Of a stretch of 36,906 nt of DNA, positions 22,885 through 31,014 are shown piece by piece. Position 1 is the stretch's first letter. Each line of letters begins with the position of its first letter. The stretch is from a virus. The stretch lies in the IMG/VR virus record IMGVR_UViG_3300031565_000161, positions 1 to 36,906 of that record; one strand, given 5' to 3'. The notes beneath the pieces were generated by a model. The model was given only the letters and a program-made list of their open reading frames with translations. It searched no databases and had not been told where the DNA came from. The translations under genes were made by a program, and so were the position numbers.

Positions 22885-23918
22885 TGACGATGGCCACGGG
22901 AAAGAAGAAGACGCCGCGAAAGCGGCGTGCGGTGAAGTCTGCCTCTCCGCCTGACCCGTACCAGATGGTGGAGCCCCGTACGGAGGTCTTCTCCTCGGGG
23001 TGCTGCCTGCTGGATCAGGTTCTCGGTGGAGGCTGGGCGTACAACCGGGTCTCTAACATTGTCGGTGACCGAAGCACTGGGAAGACGCTGCTGGCGATCG
23101 AAGCCAGTGCCAACTTCATCAACTCCAATCCCGATGGCCATGTGGTGTACGTGGAGGCCGAGGCTGCGTTCGACAAGGACTACGCTGGCAGTCTCGGCCT
23201 CCACCTCGACCGTGTCGAGTTCCCCGAGATGACGACGATCGAGGACGTGTTTGAGGACCTAGAAGCGCGGCTTGTCGAAGGCTGCCCCAGGACGCTGATG
23301 ATCATCGACAGCTTGGACGCCCTGAGTGACCGGGCTGAGCAGGGTCGGAAGATCGACGACGGCAGCTACGCGATGACGAAGCAGAAGAAGCTGTCGGAAC
23401 TGTTCCGGCGGATGATCAAGCGGCTCCAGTCGTCCAACGTGACGCTGATGATCGTGTCCCAGGTTCGGGACGCCATCGGCGTGGCGTTCGGGGAGAAGCA
23501 CAAGCGGTCGGGTGGCCGTGCGCTGGACTTCTATGCTTCGCAGGTCATCTGGTTGGCGAGCCTCGGGCAGATCCACAAGACCGTGAAGGGCGTGAAGCGC
23601 ACGACGGGGATCCGGGTCAAGGCCCGCTGCAAGAAGAACAAGGTGGCCAAGCCGTTCCGTGACGCTGAGTTCCCGTTGGTGTTCGAGTACGGTGTCGAAG
23701 ATCTCCAGGCCAGCTTGGACTGGCTCATCCAGGTCAAGCGGACAGAGATGGTCGGGATGACGTTGGAGGATGCTGGCAAGCTGTCGAAGCAGGTCAACAA
23801 GCTGACAGCCGAGGAGTACGCAACCGAGCTGGCTCATGTGAACGAGAAGGTGGTCCAGGTCTGGCGGGAGATCGAGGACGACTTCAAGCCAACTCGCCGG
23901 AAGTATCCCAATGAATGA
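22884..23918 (+). CDS. recA: RecA/UvsX-like recombinase
   Basis: 344 residues. Walker A is GDRSTGKT (61-68) after LLDQVLGGGW, an E-x-E segment (YVEAEAAFD) supplies the catalytic Glu region, Walker B is RTLMIIDSLDAL, and MIVSQVRDAIG is the RecA L1 region. The length and the basic N-terminus fit phage RecA/UvsX proteins that pair homologous strands on SSB-coated DNA. The ATG at 22884 overlaps the SSB stop; an ATG at 22890 is possible. It is likely to work with the SSB just upstream and the gp46/47-like pair downstream. Confidence 0.8.
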   Translation: MTMATGKKKTPRKRRAVKSASPPDPYQMVEPRTEVFSSGCCLLDQVLGGGWAYNRVSNIVGDRSTGKTLLAIEASANFINSNPDGHVVYVEAEAAFDKDYAGSLGLHLDRVEFPEMTTIEDVFEDLEARLVEGCPRTLMIIDSLDALSDRAEQGRKIDDGSYAMTKQKKLSELFRRMIKRLQSSNVTLMIVSQVRDAIGVAFGEKHKRSGGRALDFYASQVIWLASLGQIHKTVKGVKRTTGIRVKARCKKNKVAKPFRDAEFPLVFEYGVEDLQASLDWLIQVKRTEMVGMTLEDAGKLSKQVNKLTAEEYATELAHVNEKVVQVWREIEDDFKPTRRKYPNE

Positions 23919-24432
23919 GAAGTGGAAATCGGTTCCAGGCTGGTGGGCCTATGAGGTCTCTGACCATGGACGTGTTCGGTCAATCGACCGAATCGTGGAG
24001 CACGCGGGCGACGGTCGTGTGCGGCGTTTCGCGGGTCGGGTTCTCAAGATTGCGTACGATGGAAACGGGTACCCGAAGGTAGCTATGTCTGCGCCAGGTT
24101 TGCGACGAAGTCAACCGAAGGTCCACCAGTTGGTTCTGCTGGCGTTTCGTGGGAAGCCCAAGGTTGGGGAAGAGTCTTCCCATCTGAATGGCGTCCGGGA
24201 TGACAACCGATTGGCGAATCTGATTTGGGAAACGCATCGGAGCAACGTGGTCCGACAGGTCGAGCACGGGACGGACACGCGAGGATCCAAGAACGGCAAC
24301 GCCAAGATGACAGCAGACGACGTTGCAGCCATCAGGGCAAGCCACGCCACAGGCGTGATTCTTGCTAGGCGTTATGGAGTTAGCCAGAGCACGATTTCAA
24401 TGGTACGGAACGGACATACGTATGGAGACTGA
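23911..24432 (+). CDS. NUMOD4/HNH endonuclease
   Basis: 173 residues. Residues 5-24 (WKSVPGWWAYEVSDHGRVRS) are a NUMOD4 module; VHQLVLLAFRGKP and SHLNGVRDDNRLANLIWETHRSN form the HNH active site; the end (DVAAIRASHATGVILARRYGVSQSTISMVRNG) is a helix-turn-helix. This is a free-standing homing-type endonuclease. It overlaps the recombinase by eight bases and is lower in GC than its neighbours, as expected for an invader. Immediately downstream lies a truncated RusA-like gene, so its arrival may be tied to the loss of that gene. Confidence 0.85.
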   Translation: MNEKWKSVPGWWAYEVSDHGRVRSIDRIVEHAGDGRVRRFAGRVLKIAYDGNGYPKVAMSAPGLRRSQPKVHQLVLLAFRGKPKVGEESSHLNGVRDDNRLANLIWETHRSNVVRQVEHGTDTRGSKNGNAKMTADDVAAIRASHATGVILARRYGVSQSTISMVRNGHTYGD

Positions 24433-24442
24433 GGATTTTCAG

Positions 24443-24577
24443 ATGACAGAGTGGGTCATCGGGATTCCGAAGGCCCAGCCTCGGGCCCGCGCCTTCGCTG
24501 TTGGGGGTCGTGCCCGGATGTACAACCCGGGCACGGCCGAGGCCTGGAAGGCCGACATCATCCGGACGCTGGGATGA
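24443..24577 (+). pseudogene. Truncated RusA-like resolvase remnant
   Basis: 44 residues, MTEWVIGIPKAQPRARAFAVGGRARMYNPGTAEAWKADIIRTLG. The G-x-P-x-x-Q-P-R-x-R segment, Y-N-P and E-x-W-K match the N-terminal third of RusA Holliday-junction resolvases (about 120-140 residues when complete). The frame then stops, and no downstream frame continues RusA: the RuvC-like gene starts in the ATGA overlap. It appears to be a relic, although a 44-residue protein could still be made (GAGG eight bases upstream). An ATG at 24422 would add seven residues. Confidence 0.55.
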
Positions 24578-25041
24578 GCAGGACGCGGCGGCAAGTGCCA
24601 GCTCTTGTTCCGGCTGGTGGATGCGTCGGTGTCGACCCGGGTCGCAGCAGCGGGTCGATCGCCTACGTCGTTGGTGACCGTGGATGGGCGTGGCCGCTGT
24701 CGAAGATGACGGACCGGGACATCTGGGACAAGGTGTCGTGGCTGGCTGGGCTGGCGGACCGTGCCGTCCTGGAAAAGGTCAACGCCATGCCGAAGCAGGG
24801 CGTGGTGTCGATGTTCAAGTTTGGATCCAGCTACGGAGAACTGAAGATGGCTCTGGTGGCTGCCGGGATCCGGTTCGAGCAGGTTTCACCTGTCAGTTGG
24901 CAGACGGCTTTGAAGTGCCGCACGAAGGGGGACAAGAACGTATCCAAGTCCAGGGCACAGGAACTGTTCCCGGACATGAAGATCACTCACGCCATCGCAG
25001 ATTCTTTGCTGATCGCAGAATACGCACGGAGGGCAACATGA
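24574..25041 (+). CDS. ruvC: RuvC-like Holliday-junction resolvase
   Basis: 155 residues. RNase H-fold catalytic acids are visible: D21 in GCVGVDPGRSSG, E67 in AVLEKVNAMP, and H139/D143 in THAIADSLLIAEYA. VSWQTAL is the usual beta-strand turn before the basic helix. The length fits phage/RuvC resolvases. It starts in the ATGA overlap with the RusA remnant, so it may have replaced that enzyme. It should resolve junctions made by the RecA-like protein and branched DNA before packaging. Confidence 0.8.
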   Translation: MSRTRRQVPALVPAGGCVGVDPGRSSGSIAYVVGDRGWAWPLSKMTDRDIWDKVSWLAGLADRAVLEKVNAMPKQGVVSMFKFGSSYGELKMALVAAGIRFEQVSPVSWQTALKCRTKGDKNVSKSRAQELFPDMKITHAIADSLLIAEYARRAT

Positions 25042-25448
25042 TCTTGGCATTCGCGGATTACCAAGCACGGGCGATGGAGACTGCCGCCCCGGCCAACGAG
25101 GCCGTTGATCGGATCATCGATGCCCTGGGATCGGTTGACGTAGCCATCCAGCCGGCCGTGGAGCGGATCCGGTTGTTGCTGCGCCTGTCGTACTCGCAGG
25201 CGGGGCTGTCCAACGAGCCCGGGGAGTTCGCGGGCAAGTACAAGAAGTTGATCAGGGACCAGGACGGCAACCTGGACCCGGAGTTCCTCGACAGCATGGT
25301 GGGCGAGTTGGGTGACGTGCTCTGGTACCTCGCTGACGCTTGCTCCACCCTCGGTGTGTCCTTGGCGGACGTGGCCCAGGCCAACCTGAACAAGCTGGCG
25401 GATCGCAAGGCCCGCGGCGTGCTCAAGGGAAGCGGAGACAAGCGATGA
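25038..25448 (+). CDS. MazG-like nucleotide pyrophosphohydrolase
   Basis: 136 residues. YSQAGLSNEPGEFAGKYKKLIRD and the later DSMVGELGDVLWYLADACSTLG reproduce the two helical metal-binding segments of MazG-type enzymes (E-x2-E...E-x2-D type); the end is DRKARGVLKGSGDKR. Such phage enzymes hydrolyse nucleoside triphosphates, possibly to alter the host (p)ppGpp or dNTP pool. Here the first metal segment is partly degenerate. It overlaps the resolvase and the next gene by four bases each. Confidence 0.75.
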   Translation: MILAFADYQARAMETAAPANEAVDRIIDALGSVDVAIQPAVERIRLLLRLSYSQAGLSNEPGEFAGKYKKLIRDQDGNLDPEFLDSMVGELGDVLWYLADACSTLGVSLADVAQANLNKLADRKARGVLKGSGDKR

Positions 25449-25705
25449 GCAACACGATTCCAGTTAGAAGCAGCGTGCAGGTCCATGTCGAATCGGTGGT
25501 CAGGGACGTCGGTGTCCTGGTCGCTCGGGACATTCTGCTTGATGAGGTGATCGCGACATTGTCGCTGCCCGAGAACCATCCGTACATCGATGAGAAGTTG
25601 CGCCCGTACGTCGATCAGTGGCGCAAGCGTCTGGGCTTGGCACCGGTGGTGTGGCCCGTCGATGAGCTTGCCGATGAGGAAGACGAGGACGGTGGGCCTG
25701 CATGA
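25445..25705 (+). CDS. Hypothetical 86-aa protein
   Basis: 86 residues, with a beta-rich start (VRSSVQVHVESVVRDVGVLVARDILLDEVIATL) and an acidic end (DELADEEDEDGG). Not recognised. It overlaps both neighbours by ATGA. Its place between a MazG-like gene and the SbcD-like nuclease suggests an accessory role in nucleotide or end processing, nothing stronger. Confidence 0.5.
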   Translation: MSNTIPVRSSVQVHVESVVRDVGVLVARDILLDEVIATLSLPENHPYIDEKLRPYVDQWRKRLGLAPVVWPVDELADEEDEDGGPA

Positions 25706-26718
25706 TCGTCACAACGGATCTGCACTGGACGGACAAGGACAAGGATGCCTACCGGTGGAGCATCGTGCCGTGGGTCGATGAGCAACTCAGCCCCGAGGAG
25801 GACTTGTTCGTGCTCGGTGACATCACGGATGCCAAGGACGGGCACAGCTCGAAGCTGGTGAACGCAGTCGTCGAGGCCTTCGCCGCCTGGGTGGATTCGG
25901 CGCGGTCGGTTGTCGTCGTGATGGGTAACCACGACTACATAGATCCTGAGCGCCCCTACTTCGAGTTCCTCACCCAGATAGGTGTGACGTTCGTCAAGAA
26001 GCCGACGGTTCTCCTTGAGGCCGAGGTGGGACGTGTTCTGGCCCTGCCGAACACGAAGTACCCGATGCCTGTTTGGAACGAGATCGCTTTGGAGGACGTC
26101 GACGTGATCGTGTGCCACCAGACGTTCCACGGGGCGAAGTCCCACAACGGGTTTGAGCTGTCTGGTGTGGGGTCCAGGTACTTCAGTGAGCGCAGCTACG
26201 ACGGGCTCGTCCTCTCTGGGGACATCCACACGGCGCAACAGTGCGGGGATGTGCTCTACGTCGGGACGCCGTACCCGGTTCATTTCGGTGAGGAACACAA
26301 GCCTCGGGTGCTGCGTGTTTTTGTGGAGGACTCCGGTGCGACGATGACGGAGCTGTTCCCGCCGACGATCCGCAAGTGGACCGTGACCTTGGATGGGCTG
26401 TCCCCGGAGTTCCCGGAGGTCTCGGAGGGTGACCAGCTGAAGGTCAAGCTCGTCTTCCCCGCGGACACGTCGGGCTACGACTGGAAGGCCGGTGAGGCCA
26501 TGGTCCAGGACTGGTGTCACGATCAAGGACTTGTGCTGGCCTCTCTGGAGGTCAGCTACGAGGACGGCCCCGGTGGCTCTGAGACGCCCGCCGAGCAGCA
26601 CACGCACACAGGGACACCCCGACAGATCCTGGAGCGGTACGTGGAGTCTCAAGGCCTCTCCGAGAGCGAGCACGCCGCTGGGTGCGAGTGTCTAGACGAC
26701 CTGGGAGTGAGACCATGA
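25702..26718 (+). CDS. sbcD: SbcD/gp47-like nuclease subunit
   Basis: 338 residues of calcineurin-type phosphoesterase: D6-L-H8, GD40-x2-D43, G-N76-H77-D78, C-H139-x3-H143 and GD174-I-H176 supply the two-metal site. Length matches T4 gp47/Mre11. With the SbcC-like ATPase encoded at 26966 it should process double-strand ends to 3' overhangs for the RecA-like protein. The two genes are separated only by one 84-residue gene. The start overlaps the previous stop (ATGATC). Confidence 0.85.
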   Translation: MIVTTDLHWTDKDKDAYRWSIVPWVDEQLSPEEDLFVLGDITDAKDGHSSKLVNAVVEAFAAWVDSARSVVVVMGNHDYIDPERPYFEFLTQIGVTFVKKPTVLLEAEVGRVLALPNTKYPMPVWNEIALEDVDVIVCHQTFHGAKSHNGFELSGVGSRYFSERSYDGLVLSGDIHTAQQCGDVLYVGTPYPVHFGEEHKPRVLRVFVEDSGATMTELFPPTIRKWTVTLDGLSPEFPEVSEGDQLKVKLVFPADTSGYDWKAGEAMVQDWCHDQGLVLASLEVSYEDGPGGSETPAEQHTHTGTPRQILERYVESQGLSESEHAAGCECLDDLGVRP

Positions 26719-26969
26719 GGAAAATGCCGCCGGACCGGTTCGAGTGGTGCCAAGCGATCATCAACGATCGCGACGGGTCGATGGACATCCACGTCAAGTG
26801 GACGTACGAGGAGCACTCCAAGGTCATCCACTACACCGACGAGGACATGTGGGGTTGGAAGGAGGGCGAGGTCAAGCGTCTCGTGGCTGAGCTGCTCGGC
26901 AAGAAGGGGGATCGTTCCGTGGCTGATCGTGTCGTCGTGTGCAAGCGTTCCGATGGCGGTCGTCAGTGA
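26715..26969 (+). CDS. Hypothetical 84-aa protein between SbcD and SbcC
   Basis: 84 residues with several Trp (FEWCQAIINDRDGSMDIHVKWTYEEHSK, MWGWKEGEVKRLVAELL). It is an alpha/beta protein with no family I recognise. It lies between the two subunits of the end-processing complex and overlaps both by four bases, so it is made in step with them and might be a partner. Confidence 0.5.
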   Translation: MRKMPPDRFEWCQAIINDRDGSMDIHVKWTYEEHSKVIHYTDEDMWGWKEGEVKRLVAELLGKKGDRSVADRVVVCKRSDGGRQ

Positions 26970-28798
26970 AGATCAAGTACATCGAGATCGAGGGGTTCAG
27001 CTCGTTCGCAAAGAAGACGAAGCTGAAGTTCCCCGACGGTCCGGGGCTGTTCATCGTGCGCGGGCAGAACCTGCTGGAGCCGGCGCTGGGTGCCAACGGA
27101 AGCGGCAAGTCGACGGTTTTCGACGCGCTCGTCTGGTGCTTGTACGGCAAGACGACCCGCGGGCTGTATGGCCCCTCGGTTGAGTCGTGGTCGACGGACG
27201 ATCCGACCATCGTGACCGTCCAGTTCGCCACGCACGTCGTGACCCGGGGCCGCCGGCCGAACACGCTGTCCCTCGATGGTCAGATCGTGGAGCAGCCGGC
27301 TGTCGATGACACGGTGGGCATGACCTTCGATCGGTTCACGCAGACAGTCGTGCTGCCACAGTTCGGCTCGTTGTTCCCCGACATGAAGCCGACAGCTCGG
27401 CTGGACCTCGTGTCCAGTGTGCTCGACCTGGAGGTGTGGTCGGCAGCGTCACGGGTTGCCGTGGAGCGGTTGGCCCGGTTCGGTCGGGAGATGGTCGACG
27501 CCGAGCGCGTGCTGCATGGCATCGAGGCCAAGAAGCAAACGCTCATCGAGCAGCAGCAGCAACTGAACAGCGAGCGACTGACGTGGGCGGACAAGCACCG
27601 CGAGCAGATCGAGCAGACGAAGGTTTCTTTGGGTGAAGCGAACGCAACCGCGTCCGAGGCGGCAGCGCACTTGACGTTCCTGCGCACGGAGATGGACGAG
27701 GCCACTGCCACGCGGGACTCCTACCGCAAGGAGTTGTCCGCCATCGTCACCAAGAAGCATGCGCTCAAGGTGGAGCACGCCACCAAGCGTGCTGAGGTCT
27801 CGCACATCGCCACGGAGATGTCTGAAGCTCACCAGGAGGAGGATGACGTCGAGGCAGACCTGCTCGACAAGTCATGCCCGACGTGCTTTCAGCCGGTGTC
27901 CGCTGAGCAGATCGAGACCGTGCTCGCTGCGATCGACGTGGCCATCACGGAGATCGAGTCCAGGCACGCGCAGGCCAAGAAGGAACTGCGTTCCCTGGAG
28001 GACGAGATCGACGCCGTGGACAAGGAGTTCCGCAAGCGTGACGCCGCCTGTGACAAGCGTGAGCAGGATGCGGTGGCTGCCACCGACGCCCACGTCACCC
28101 AGCAACGTGCCGTGGACCGGACGATGGAGCGCGTCAAGTCGTGGAAGAACAAGCTGAAGGCGCTCCAGGACGAGGACAACCCGCTGGAGCATGCGCTGGA
28201 GGAGATCACGGACAAGCTCGACGACATCGACGAGGACATCGAAGACGCCGAGATGCGGTACTACGAGGCCGTGACGCACGTCGACCTCGTGAAGGAATGG
28301 CCGGTCTGGTTCAAGCACTTGCGTCTCTGGTTGATCGACACGACACTCAACGAGTTGACGATGCGCGTGAACAACGCGCTCGTGACGTTGGGGCTCGTCG
28401 GATGGGAGATCAACTTCGTGATCGAGCGAGAAACTAAAGCTGGGACAGTGTCTAAGGGGTTCGAGATCCTGGTGCGCTCGCCGGCCAGCCCCGCGGGCGT
28501 GCCCTGGGAAGCCTGGAGCGGCGGGGAGACCCAGCGGTTGCGCGTGGCTTGCGCCACGGGGCTCGCCGAGTTGATCCGCTTGCGCAATCCGCGCACGCCG
28601 GCCGTGGAGGTGTGGGACGAACCGACGGCCCACCTCGACCGGGAGGGTGTGCGGGACCTCGCGCAGTTCTTCAAGGACCGCTCGGTGCACCGGCAGGTCT
28701 GGCTCGTGGATCACCGTGCCTTGGATGGTGTCGCCGAGGACGGCTCGGTGCTGGTGGTCAAGGACAAGGCCGGCTCGTCGTTGCAGTCGAGCTTCTAA
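26966..28798 (+). CDS. sbcC: SbcC/gp46-like ATPase
   Basis: 610 residues from GTG. Walker A is GANGSGKST (42-50), coiled-coil arms flank a zinc hook C304-PTC307, the ABC signature is SGGETQRLRVA (518-528) and Walker B is VWDEPTAHLD (D551/E552). The size is near T4 gp46 (about 560), much shorter than E. coli SbcC, so the arms are short. It should bind DNA ends and gate the SbcD-like nuclease. A phage-specific insert EPALGA follows the first strand. The start overlaps the preceding gene. Confidence 0.85.
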   Translation: MKIKYIEIEGFSSFAKKTKLKFPDGPGLFIVRGQNLLEPALGANGSGKSTVFDALVWCLYGKTTRGLYGPSVESWSTDDPTIVTVQFATHVVTRGRRPNTLSLDGQIVEQPAVDDTVGMTFDRFTQTVVLPQFGSLFPDMKPTARLDLVSSVLDLEVWSAASRVAVERLARFGREMVDAERVLHGIEAKKQTLIEQQQQLNSERLTWADKHREQIEQTKVSLGEANATASEAAAHLTFLRTEMDEATATRDSYRKELSAIVTKKHALKVEHATKRAEVSHIATEMSEAHQEEDDVEADLLDKSCPTCFQPVSAEQIETVLAAIDVAITEIESRHAQAKKELRSLEDEIDAVDKEFRKRDAACDKREQDAVAATDAHVTQQRAVDRTMERVKSWKNKLKALQDEDNPLEHALEEITDKLDDIDEDIEDAEMRYYEAVTHVDLVKEWPVWFKHLRLWLIDTTLNELTMRVNNALVTLGLVGWEINFVIERETKAGTVSKGFEILVRSPASPAGVPWEAWSGGETQRLRVACATGLAELIRLRNPRTPAVEVWDEPTAHLDREGVRDLAQFFKDRSVHRQVWLVDHRALDGVAEDGSVLVVKDKAGSSLQSSF

Positions 28799-28799
28799 G

Positions 28800-29738
28800 T
28801 TGGACTGGCCTCAGTTCTTCGAGTCTCACGGGATCGACTACGTCACGGGTCCCGCGGAGAACGTCCGCGCCGGGCACCTGGGCATCAACTGTCCGCTGTG
28901 TCCCGACGACACGAAGCACCACTACTCGGTCTCGTTGGACGGCAAGGTCCGCGGCTGTTGGCGGAGCCCCGATCACTGGATGGGTTCTGCCGCTCTCGTG
29001 GCGACGCTCTCGGGCGTCTCGTTCAGCAAGGCCCGGGAGATGATCGGGACGGGGGACTTGATGGCGACGGGCACATCACCTGCGGCGCTCTTGGCGCAGC
29101 TGACTGCGGGGAATCTAAAGATGGTGAGAAAGTCGTTACGCATGTGCACGAGCTTTGAAAGGTTTCATGTGGAACCGTCACGGCCAGAGCGTCGTTTCCA
29201 CGACTACATGAAGCAGCGCGGGTTCCCCCATCCCGGACGAGTCGCCCGTGAGCACGGCCTGCGCTGGTGCGCCGAGGGCGAGTGGAAGGGGCGCATCATC
29301 TTCCCCATCTGGGTGGACGGGAAGCTCGTGGCCTGGACCGGGCGCACGATCTCGTCCAGGGCCCAGCCGCGGTACAAGGCCGAGCCCCCGGGAGACGGCC
29401 TGAGCGGCCTCCTGTGGGAGAGCAGGGAGGTGGCACCCAAGGACACCCTGGTCATCGTCGAGGGCCCGTTCGACGCGCTCAAGGTGGCCTGGAGCTTGGA
29501 CGTGACCGTGGTCGCGCTCATGACCAACAGTGCCGGAGCCGAAAAGCTCGAACGCCTCGTGCATCTGGGCAGCCGGGCCAGCCGGACGGTGATCCTGCTC
29601 GACCAGAACACCGAGGCCCAGGCCTTGCGTCTGGCGTCGGACCTCGCTGTCATCCATCCCGAGGTGCTGTACCTGCCGGCGGGGGTCAAGGACCCGGGCG
29701 AGATGACGCCCGAACAGGTGCTCTTCACGGTCGGCTGA
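28800..29738 (+). CDS. dnaG: DnaG-type primase (zinc + TOPRIM)
   Basis: 312 residues from a TTG at 28800, one base after the SbcC stop. Zinc ligands are C31-x2-C34...C53 with H59 or a nearby residue as fourth; the TOPRIM domain has IVEGPFDALK with E221 and VILLDQN with D268 (D-x-N rather than D-x-D). No helicase domain is fused, so it should cooperate with the DnaB-like helicase. An internal ATG at 29121, preceded by GAATCTAAAG, could give a 205-residue form lacking the zinc domain. The TTG start is inferred from the close junction. Confidence 0.75.
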   Translation: MDWPQFFESHGIDYVTGPAENVRAGHLGINCPLCPDDTKHHYSVSLDGKVRGCWRSPDHWMGSAALVATLSGVSFSKAREMIGTGDLMATGTSPAALLAQLTAGNLKMVRKSLRMCTSFERFHVEPSRPERRFHDYMKQRGFPHPGRVAREHGLRWCAEGEWKGRIIFPIWVDGKLVAWTGRTISSRAQPRYKAEPPGDGLSGLLWESREVAPKDTLVIVEGPFDALKVAWSLDVTVVALMTNSAGAEKLERLVHLGSRASRTVILLDQNTEAQALRLASDLAVIHPEVLYLPAGVKDPGEMTPEQVLFTVG

Positions 29739-29742
29739 AAGG

Positions 29743-29753
29743 AATCTAAAGCT
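29743..29753 (+). repeat. AATCTAAAGCT motif, copy 1
   Basis: This 11-mer sits immediately before the ATG at 29754. The same 11-mer is immediately before a GTG at 30061 and twice in the hexamer array at the right end of the window. Confidence 0.7.
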
Positions 29754-29987
29754 ATGCATGGACCTGTCCGAGGGATGAACACCGTCGACGTGGAGCTGCT
29801 GGAGGGCCCGCTCGACGGGCAGTGGCTGAGGATCACGGTCATACAGGCCAGCATGCCCAGGCTGCTGGTGCCCGGCTCGTGCGACCTCGCGCCGATCAAC
29901 CCGGACACGTCGCTGCACGAGTACCGCAAGGACTCGTGGGGAGCCTACCGGTACCACGACACCGTGCTCCGGCGGGACGTCATCTGA
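29754..29987 (+). CDS. Small protein at the end of the replication operon
   Basis: 77 residues, VDVELLEGPLDGQWLRITVIQASMPRLLVPGSC, then YRKDSWGAYRYHDTVLRRDVI. It is a beta-strand protein of a type common in actinophages (G-P-x-D-G-x-W...), function unknown. A second ATG at 29775 (MNTVDVE) may be the real start, because the ATG at 29754 follows the AATCTAAAGCT motif directly with only AAAGGAA as ribosome site. It is the last convincing rightward gene. Confidence 0.55.
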   Translation: MHGPVRGMNTVDVELLEGPLDGQWLRITVIQASMPRLLVPGSCDLAPINPDTSLHEYRKDSWGAYRYHDTVLRRDVI

Positions 29988-30049
29988 CGTCGATCGAGGC
30001 CCGGCGCTCGGCTCGCCCTGGCCACTCGTCGCGGGCCACGCGGGGCTGA

Positions 30050-30060
30050 AATCTAAAGCT
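30050..30060 (+). repeat. AATCTAAAGCT motif, copy 2
   Basis: Same 11-mer as 29743-29753, directly before a GTG. The wider match AAATCTAAAGCTGT (30049-30062) recurs at 36841-36854. Confidence 0.7.
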
Positions 30061-30261
30061 GTGGCGAAACCTGTAGCGGCGGTCGTGGTCGCTGGCCGCG
30101 GCCGGCCGCCGGCTGTCGCTGCCGCCGTGTCGTTCCTGGAACGTCGTCGAAACCACGACACGCCCAGGCGGGCACGAGCCCTGGAGGGCACGGGCCCCGG
30201 CGGGCATGCCCTCCAGGGCTCGATCCACGGCCCCGGCCACGGCTCCGGCACGCCGGCCTGA
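30061..30261 (+). CDS. Doubtful 66-aa open frame
   Basis: A possible 66-residue Ala/Gly/Arg/Pro-rich product from the GTG at 30061. I doubt it is a gene: there is no Shine-Dalgarno, the composition follows GC-rich inverted repeats, and a 15-bp perfect hairpin lies inside it. The region between 29988 and 30335 is better read as a convergent, hairpin-rich junction. Confidence 0.2.
   Translation: MAKPVAAVVVAGRGRPPAVAAAVSFLERRRNHDTPRRARALEGTGPGGHALQGSIHGPGHGSGTPA
30176..30221. terminator. 15-bp perfect hairpin at convergent junction
   Basis: GAGCCCTGGAGGGCA (30176-30190) and its exact complement (30207-30221) enclose a 16-base loop. It lies between the last rightward gene and the end of the leftward operon, so it can stop transcription from both sides. 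Confidence 0.65.
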
Positions 30262-30275
30262 GAGCCTTTCTAAGG
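30257..30275. repeat. TTTCTAA-loop element, inverted copy of 34952-34970
   Basis: CCTGAGAGCCTTTCTAAGG (19 bases) occurs here and, in opposite orientation, at 34952-34970. Surrounding bases can form an imperfect hairpin with TTTCTAA in the loop. It lies left of the leftward operon's last gene, where a terminator is expected. Confidence 0.55.
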
Positions 30276-30335
30276 GCCTCGCCGGGCGGCAGGCATCCAG
30301 GCATGGCCACGAGCCCCGGCGGCCCGCAGAGAGGC

Positions 30336-30560
30336 TCACAGCTTGCCACCCTGGAGCACGCGGTGGTAGGCGGAGCGGGCGTCCGCCTCGCCGGAGGCGT
30401 AGCGCCGGGCCAGCTCCAGGCCGACGACGGCCACGCGGCCCGGGCAGGTGCAGAGCGGGGGCTCGCCGCAACGCCAGCGGAGGTCGCAGGCGGCCGCGTG
30501 CCCCAGGCCCTCCGCCCGGCGGAGCCAGCGCTGGGCGGCCCGGAGGTCGGTGGCCGTCAT
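30336..30560 (-). CDS. Small Cys/Arg-rich protein
   Basis: 74 residues, MTATDLRAAQRWLRRAEGLGHAAACDLRWRCGEPPLCTCPGRVAVVGLELARRYASGE. There are four or five cysteines in the middle (C25, C31, C37, C39) that could bind zinc. It is the last gene of a four-gene leftward operon and overlaps the gene before it by ATGA. Not recognised. Confidence 0.55.
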   Translation of the reverse strand: MTATDLRAAQRWLRRAEGLGHAAACDLRWRCGEPPLCTCPGRVAVVGLELARRYASGEADARSAYHRVLQGGKL

Positions 30561-30790
30561 GACTGGCCCTTCGGCCGCGGCTGGCCGGAGCGGACCGGCC
30601 CGTCGGGGTGGTCCTCGTCGAGCCACTCGACCAGGGACATGATCGTGTCCACGAGGTCGGGCCCGTACTCGGTCCATTCGGGGTCGTCGACCAGCTCGGC
30701 CATCCAGGTCTGGCGGGTGTAGGCGGGGGCCCGGGTGGCGCGGATGTGCCAGCCCCTGTAGGTGCTGTTGATCACGTCGGGCAGCTTCAC
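30557..30790 (-). CDS. Small hypothetical protein, STYRGWHIRA start
   Basis: 77 residues from a GTG at 30790 that overlaps the previous stop (GTGA). The beta-strand STYRGWHIRATRAP and a following DPEWTEYGPDLVDTIMSLVEWLDE helix resemble small actinophage proteins with a Y-R-G-W-x-I strand; no function is known. The C-terminus is Pro/Arg-rich. Confidence 0.55.
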   Translation of the reverse strand: MKLPDVINSTYRGWHIRATRAPAYTRQTWMAELVDDPEWTEYGPDLVDTIMSLVEWLDEDHPDGPVRSGQPRPKGQS

Positions 30791-31014
30791 TGGTTCGTCT
30801 CCTCGGCCTTGTCGGCGTCCCGCTGGGCTACGCGCTTCGCGTCCCGCTGCGTCGGGCAGTACCGGTTGATCTTCCGGGGTGGTGATTCGTCGTTGCAGTA
30901 GACCGCGTACCCCTGCGGGGTCGTGCGACCGATGAAGTACGCCTCGATGCTGTAGCGGCCGCACTTGCTGTCGGTGAACCCGTCCTCGCTGCGGTTCCAT
31001 CGGAGCGTGGTCAT
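30787..31014 (-). CDS. WNRSE...SKCGRYSIEA domain protein (duplicate)
   Basis: 75 residues, MTTLRWNRSEDGFTDSKCGRYSIEAYFIGRTTPQGYAVYCNDESPPRKINRYCPTQRDAKRVAQRDADKAEETNQ. It is a clear paralogue of the C-terminal half of the next gene upstream (31011-31457), with nearly the same start, Cys-Gly-Arg-Tyr core and DKAEETN end. A tandem duplication is the simplest explanation. It starts in an ATGA overlap. The fold is a small beta domain used alone in other actinophages; its function is unknown. Confidence 0.65.
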   Translation of the reverse strand: MTTLRWNRSEDGFTDSKCGRYSIEAYFIGRTTPQGYAVYCNDESPPRKINRYCPTQRDAKRVAQRDADKAEETNQ

